Of a stretch of 7,610 nucleotides of DNA, positions 5,986 to 7,610 are shown piece by piece. Position 1 is the stretch's first letter; each line of letters starts with the position of its first letter. A program made the position numbers and the translations under genes. Source of the stretch: DASYAE01 sp036501535 (GTDB lineage Bacteria > Actinomycetota > Actinomycetes > Streptomycetales > Catenulisporaceae); NCBI GenBank assembly GCA_036501535.1, contig DASYAE010000064.1, positions 1-7,610 of the forward strand, written 5' to 3'. The notes beneath the pieces are model-generated. The model saw only the letters and a list, made by a program, of their open reading frames with translations. It had not been told where the DNA came from and did no database searches.

Positions 5986-6184
5986 GCCTACCGGGTTAGC
6001 TGACGGGTTCGGGCGCAAAGGAGTCGCCCTACAGAGCGTGCGGCATCGCGCCACGCCGTTCGTTGTTGCTTGCGTCGATACGGCGTGGACGGCTTATGTC
6101 GCTGCGCTCCGATTCACCCCAGAGACTCATGGGTCCCCGGCTCCGCTGGTACTCGCTGCTTCCCCCGTGCTTCCTCGGCGGGGC
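5982..6184 (-). promoter_or_regulatory. ydaO-type cyclic di-AMP riboswitch
   Basis: An RNA aptamer in the leader of the wall-enzyme gene. Conserved blocks visible on the minus strand are GGAGCCGGGGACCC (6144-6131), TGGGGTGAATCGG (6121-6109), and the signature 3' portion AGGGCGACTCC followed by GCCCGAACCCGTCAGCTAACC (6030-5994). The closing helix P1 can form between CCGCC (6181-6177) and GGCGG (5988-5984). A 9-bp hairpin (6051-6059 with 6080-6088, 20-nt loop) makes up the variable arm. This family senses c-di-AMP, and in actinobacteria it typically controls wall hydrolases such as resuscitation-promoting factors, lowering expression when c-di-AMP is high. Its ribosome site starts a few nucleotides past P1. 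The direction of control here is inferred from the family, not read from the sequence. Confidence 0.9.
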
Positions 6185-6261
6185 GAGCGTCGTCGCGGAC
6201 TCGGCGTATGCGCCCGGTGCCGCCAGGTGGTGGCGGGCGGGTGCCGGGCACACAGTCAGTA

Positions 6262-6291
6262 ACCGTACAAGGCCTGAAGGGCGTTTGTCAT
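6262..6291 (-). promoter_or_regulatory. Putative promoter driving the riboswitch and wall enzyme
   Basis: On the minus strand there is ATGACA (-35-like, 6291-6286), an 18-nt spacer and TACGGT (-10, TAnnnT match, 6267-6262). Transcription would begin near 6255, about 70 nt before the riboswitch P1 helix. An inverted repeat GTCAT-N12-ATGAC (about 6287-6308) overlaps the -35 and could be an operator. Confidence 0.5.
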
Positions 6292-6308
6292 CTTTCGAGG
6301 TTAATGAC

Positions 6309-6460
6309 GTTGATAGGCCCGAATTGATCCGCAGGCTGATACCACGGGATCACTGTGCGTGTAAGCGATCCGGGTAATCGTGTCGCTACAGTCACGGGCC
6401 GCAATCAACGCGCATGCGTGAAGTAATGCAAGTGCTACGCAACGTGTCGGGGCGGATCGC
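6309..6460. other. Gene-free spacer between the wall-enzyme promoter and the GlsB-family gene
   Basis: About 150 bp, less GC-rich than its surroundings, with no open frame that looks coding. It should contain the 3' end of the GlsB-family transcript. The only structures I see are weak: an 8-bp palindrome CGCATGCG near 6411-6418 and a 5-bp AGCGA/TCGCT pair near 6364-6387. No clear terminator. Confidence 0.4.
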
Positions 6461-6766
6461 TCAACGCCCTCGGCGACCGCTGGTGCCGGTGCCGGCGCCG
6501 GCACCGCTGCGGTTCGAGCCCCACACCGGCGCGACCACCGCGACGAGGAACACCGCGACGCCGACCTGCAGGATGTGCCGGATCCAGTCCACCCCCGAGG
6601 TGTGCCGCACCCCGATCCACCCGGCGATCGCGTTGCCGAGCAGCGCCCCGGCGATGCCGAGCAGCGTGGTCAGCCACAGCGGGATCGCCTGCTTGCCCGG
6701 CAGGATGAGCTTGGCCAGCAGTCCCAGGACGAGTCCGACGATCACGATCCAGATGATCTGGAACAT
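6461..6766 (-). CDS. GlsB/YeaQ/YmgE-family stress-response membrane protein
   Basis: A small integral membrane protein of 101 aa, of the group once called transglycosylase-associated proteins, which is induced in envelope, acid or general stress in various bacteria; its biochemical role is unknown. Three membrane helices are visible (about 3-22, 29-51, 64-84). The family hallmarks AKLILPGKQ (18-26) and the Gly/Ala-rich TTLLGIAGALLGNAIAGW (33-50) are intact. The C-terminal 15 or so residues are a Gly/Ala/Arg tail, making it slightly longer than the usual 80-90 aa. Start: ATG 6766 has GGAGGG 6 nt upstream and gives the normal N-terminus MFQIIWIVIVGL. An upstream in-frame start near 6844 would add 26 residues that lack the family pattern. 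It is a monocistronic gene, divergent from the DUF2277 gene; no promoter is clear. Confidence 0.92.
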   Translation of the reverse strand: MFQIIWIVIVGLVLGLLAKLILPGKQAIPLWLTTLLGIAGALLGNAIAGWIGVRHTSGVDWIRHILQVGVAVFLVAVVAPVWGSNRSGAGAGTGTSGRRGR

Positions 6767-6888
6767 GGCTGGCCCTCCGCTCTCGGCGCCGATCCGGGAC
6801 GGCGCTCCACCTCCGATCGTCGGCGGCCGGGCCGCGCCGCGCACCCCCCGTGATCCGACCGGGTGGCGCGCGGCGGCCGGGAATCGGC

Positions 6889-6894
6889 CAGACT
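6889..6894 (+). promoter_or_regulatory. Probable leaderless -10 element of the DUF2277 gene
   Basis: CAGACT lies 7 nt before the ATG at 6902, and no ribosome site precedes that ATG. This matches the position of a -10 box in a leaderless actinobacterial promoter. No good -35 is visible. Confidence 0.45.
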
Positions 6895-6901
6895 CGACGG
6901 C

Positions 6902-7123
6902 ATGTGCCGAAGCATCAAGACCCTCCGCCCGCCGATGACCGAAGACGTCGGCGAGGACGATATCCGCGCCGCCGCGCTGCAGTACGTCCGCAAGATCTCC
7001 GGGTTCCGCGCCCCCTCCGCGCGCAACGCCGCCGCCTTCGACGCCGCCGTCGACGCGGTGGCCGAGGCGACCCGCGACCTCCTGGCGGCGATCGAGGTCC
7101 GTCCGGCCCGTTCCGTGTCCTAG
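6902..7123 (+). CDS. DUF2277 family protein
   Basis: A 73-aa soluble protein matching DUF2277, a small conserved family of unknown function. The hallmark N-terminus MCRSIKTLRPP is followed by DDIRAAALQYVRKISGFRAPSARNAAAFDAAVDAVAEATRDLLAAI, which is the family core and is predicted to be mostly helical. The conserved Cys2-Arg3 and the IRAAALQ/VRKxSG motifs are all present, and the length is normal. Start: ATG 6902 gives the family N-terminus. An in-frame upstream codon at 6863 would add 13 residues that precede the conserved MCR, so it is rejected. The start seems leaderless. The next gene begins 41 nt later on the same strand with its own promoter-like sequence. No function can be assigned. 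Confidence 0.92.
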   Translation: MCRSIKTLRPPMTEDVGEDDIRAAALQYVRKISGFRAPSARNAAAFDAAVDAVAEATRDLLAAIEVRPARSVS

Positions 7124-7130
7124 ACCCTGG

Positions 7131-7158
7131 TTACGACCGGCGGCTGAGGCGTTAAAGT
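7131..7158 (+). promoter_or_regulatory. Leaderless promoter of the DUF1028 gene
   Basis: TAAAGT (7153-7158, good TAnnnT match) lies 6 nt before the GTG start at 7165. A weak -35, TTACGA (7131-7136), stands 16 nt further upstream. No ribosome site is present, so translation from a leaderless mRNA is likely. Confidence 0.6.
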
Positions 7159-7164
7159 CGCGCA

Positions 7165-7610
7165 GTGACTTTCTCGATTGTCGGCCGCTCGGCCGACGGA
7201 ACCCAGTTCGGCGTCGCGGTGGCCTCCAAGTTCCTCGCCGTCGGCTCGGCGGTGCCGGCCGCCGCGGTCGACCGGGACGGCCGGCCCGGCGGCGCGCTGG
7301 CCACCCAGGCGCTGGCGAACCTCGCGTACCGGCCGGACGGGCTGGCGCTGCTCGCCGGCGGCAGCACCGCCGAGCAGACCGTGGCCGCGCTCACCTCCGC
7401 GGACGCGCAGGCCTCGGAGCGGCAGCTCGGCGTCGTCGACACGGCCGGCCGGGCGGCGACCTACACCGGCCCCGGCTGCCTGGCCTGGGCCGGCGGCAAG
7501 TCCGGCTACGGCTACGCGATCCAGGGCAACATCCTGGTCGGCTCCCGGGTGGTCGAGCTGATGGAAGAGGCCTGGCTCGCCTCCGACACCCGCGAACCGC
7601 TGGCCCGCCG
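7165..7610 (+). CDS. DUF1028 family, Ntn-hydrolase-like protein (3' part cut by window edge)
   Basis: The first 148 codons of a DUF1028-family protein, a group placed in the Ntn-hydrolase superfamily whose substrate is unknown. The N-terminus MTFSIVGRSADGTQFGVAVASKFLAVGSAVP is the family signature; in Ntn hydrolases an N-terminal Thr/Ser/Cys exposed after Met removal is the nucleophile, so Thr2 is the candidate. Further conserved blocks follow: GALATQALANLAYRPDGLALL, RQLGVVDTAGRAATYTGPGCLAWAGGKSG, and YAIQGNILVGSRVVELMEEAW. Relative to many relatives, the segment before ALATQ (VDRDGRPG) appears altered, replacing the usual short Gly-Val-Gly turn. The GTG start is fixed by homology and by TAAAGT 6 nt upstream. 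The full family length is commonly 220-300 aa, so a third or more lies beyond the window. Confidence 0.93.
   Translation, partial: MTFSIVGRSADGTQFGVAVASKFLAVGSAVPAAAVDRDGRPGGALATQALANLAYRPDGLALLAGGSTAEQTVAALTSADAQASERQLGVVDTAGRAATYTGPGCLAWAGGKSGYGYAIQGNILVGSRVVELMEEAWLASDTREPLAR

Noticed and set aside
5069..6262. Long open frame on the plus strand opposite the wall-enzyme gene and riboswitch
   Set aside because: It would cross a conserved riboswitch and a coding repeat array. The composition is Arg/Gly-rich shadow sequence.
6414..6938. Plus-strand open frame over the GlsB-family gene
   Set aside because: It is antisense to a protein with clear family motifs and three membrane helices; its product has no recognisable features.

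Overview
The window comes from a high-GC Gram-positive bacterium (Actinomycetota, probably a Streptomyces- or Catenulispora-like lineage). The evidence is G/C-dominated third codon positions, frequent GTG starts, several genes whose start codon lies 6-8 nt behind a -10-like hexamer (leaderless style), and an actinobacterial-type ydaO (cyclic di-AMP) riboswitch. The genus is inference; nothing in the window fixes it.

Layout. (1) 1-1716, minus strand: a MacB-type ABC exporter operon, with the permease first and the ATPase running off the left edge. Its upstream region (1717-1956) carries three ATGAG repeats exactly 11 nt apart, the pattern expected for an OmpR-family response regulator, overlapping a plausible promoter. 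(2) 1957-4263, plus strand: an HpnB-like membrane glycosyltransferase, then an alpha/beta hydrolase with its own leaderless promoter. (3) 4264-4765, plus strand: a spacer with three 15-nt tandem repeats and a small membrane protein of unknown function. (4) 4779-4820: a strong GC hairpin between convergent genes. (5) 4832-6291, minus strand: promoter, c-di-AMP riboswitch and a lysozyme/transglycosylase-like wall enzyme with an unusual N-terminal domain of four 24-residue repeats. (6) 6461-6766, minus strand: a GlsB/YeaQ-family stress membrane protein. (7) 6902 to the right edge, plus strand: a DUF2277 gene and the start of a DUF1028 (Ntn-hydrolase-like) gene.

How they work together. Most genes are separate housekeeping or envelope functions and do not form one pathway. 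Several concern the cell envelope: the exporter, membrane glycosyltransferase, wall hydrolase and GlsB protein. The most informative unit is the riboswitch-hydrolase pair. It fits the established link in actinobacteria between c-di-AMP (turgor and potassium signalling) and cell-wall-cleaving enzymes. The enzyme's repeat domain, placed before its membrane or signal segment, is the least ordinary protein feature here. I saw no tRNA, rRNA, CRISPR array, insertion sequence or phage gene.
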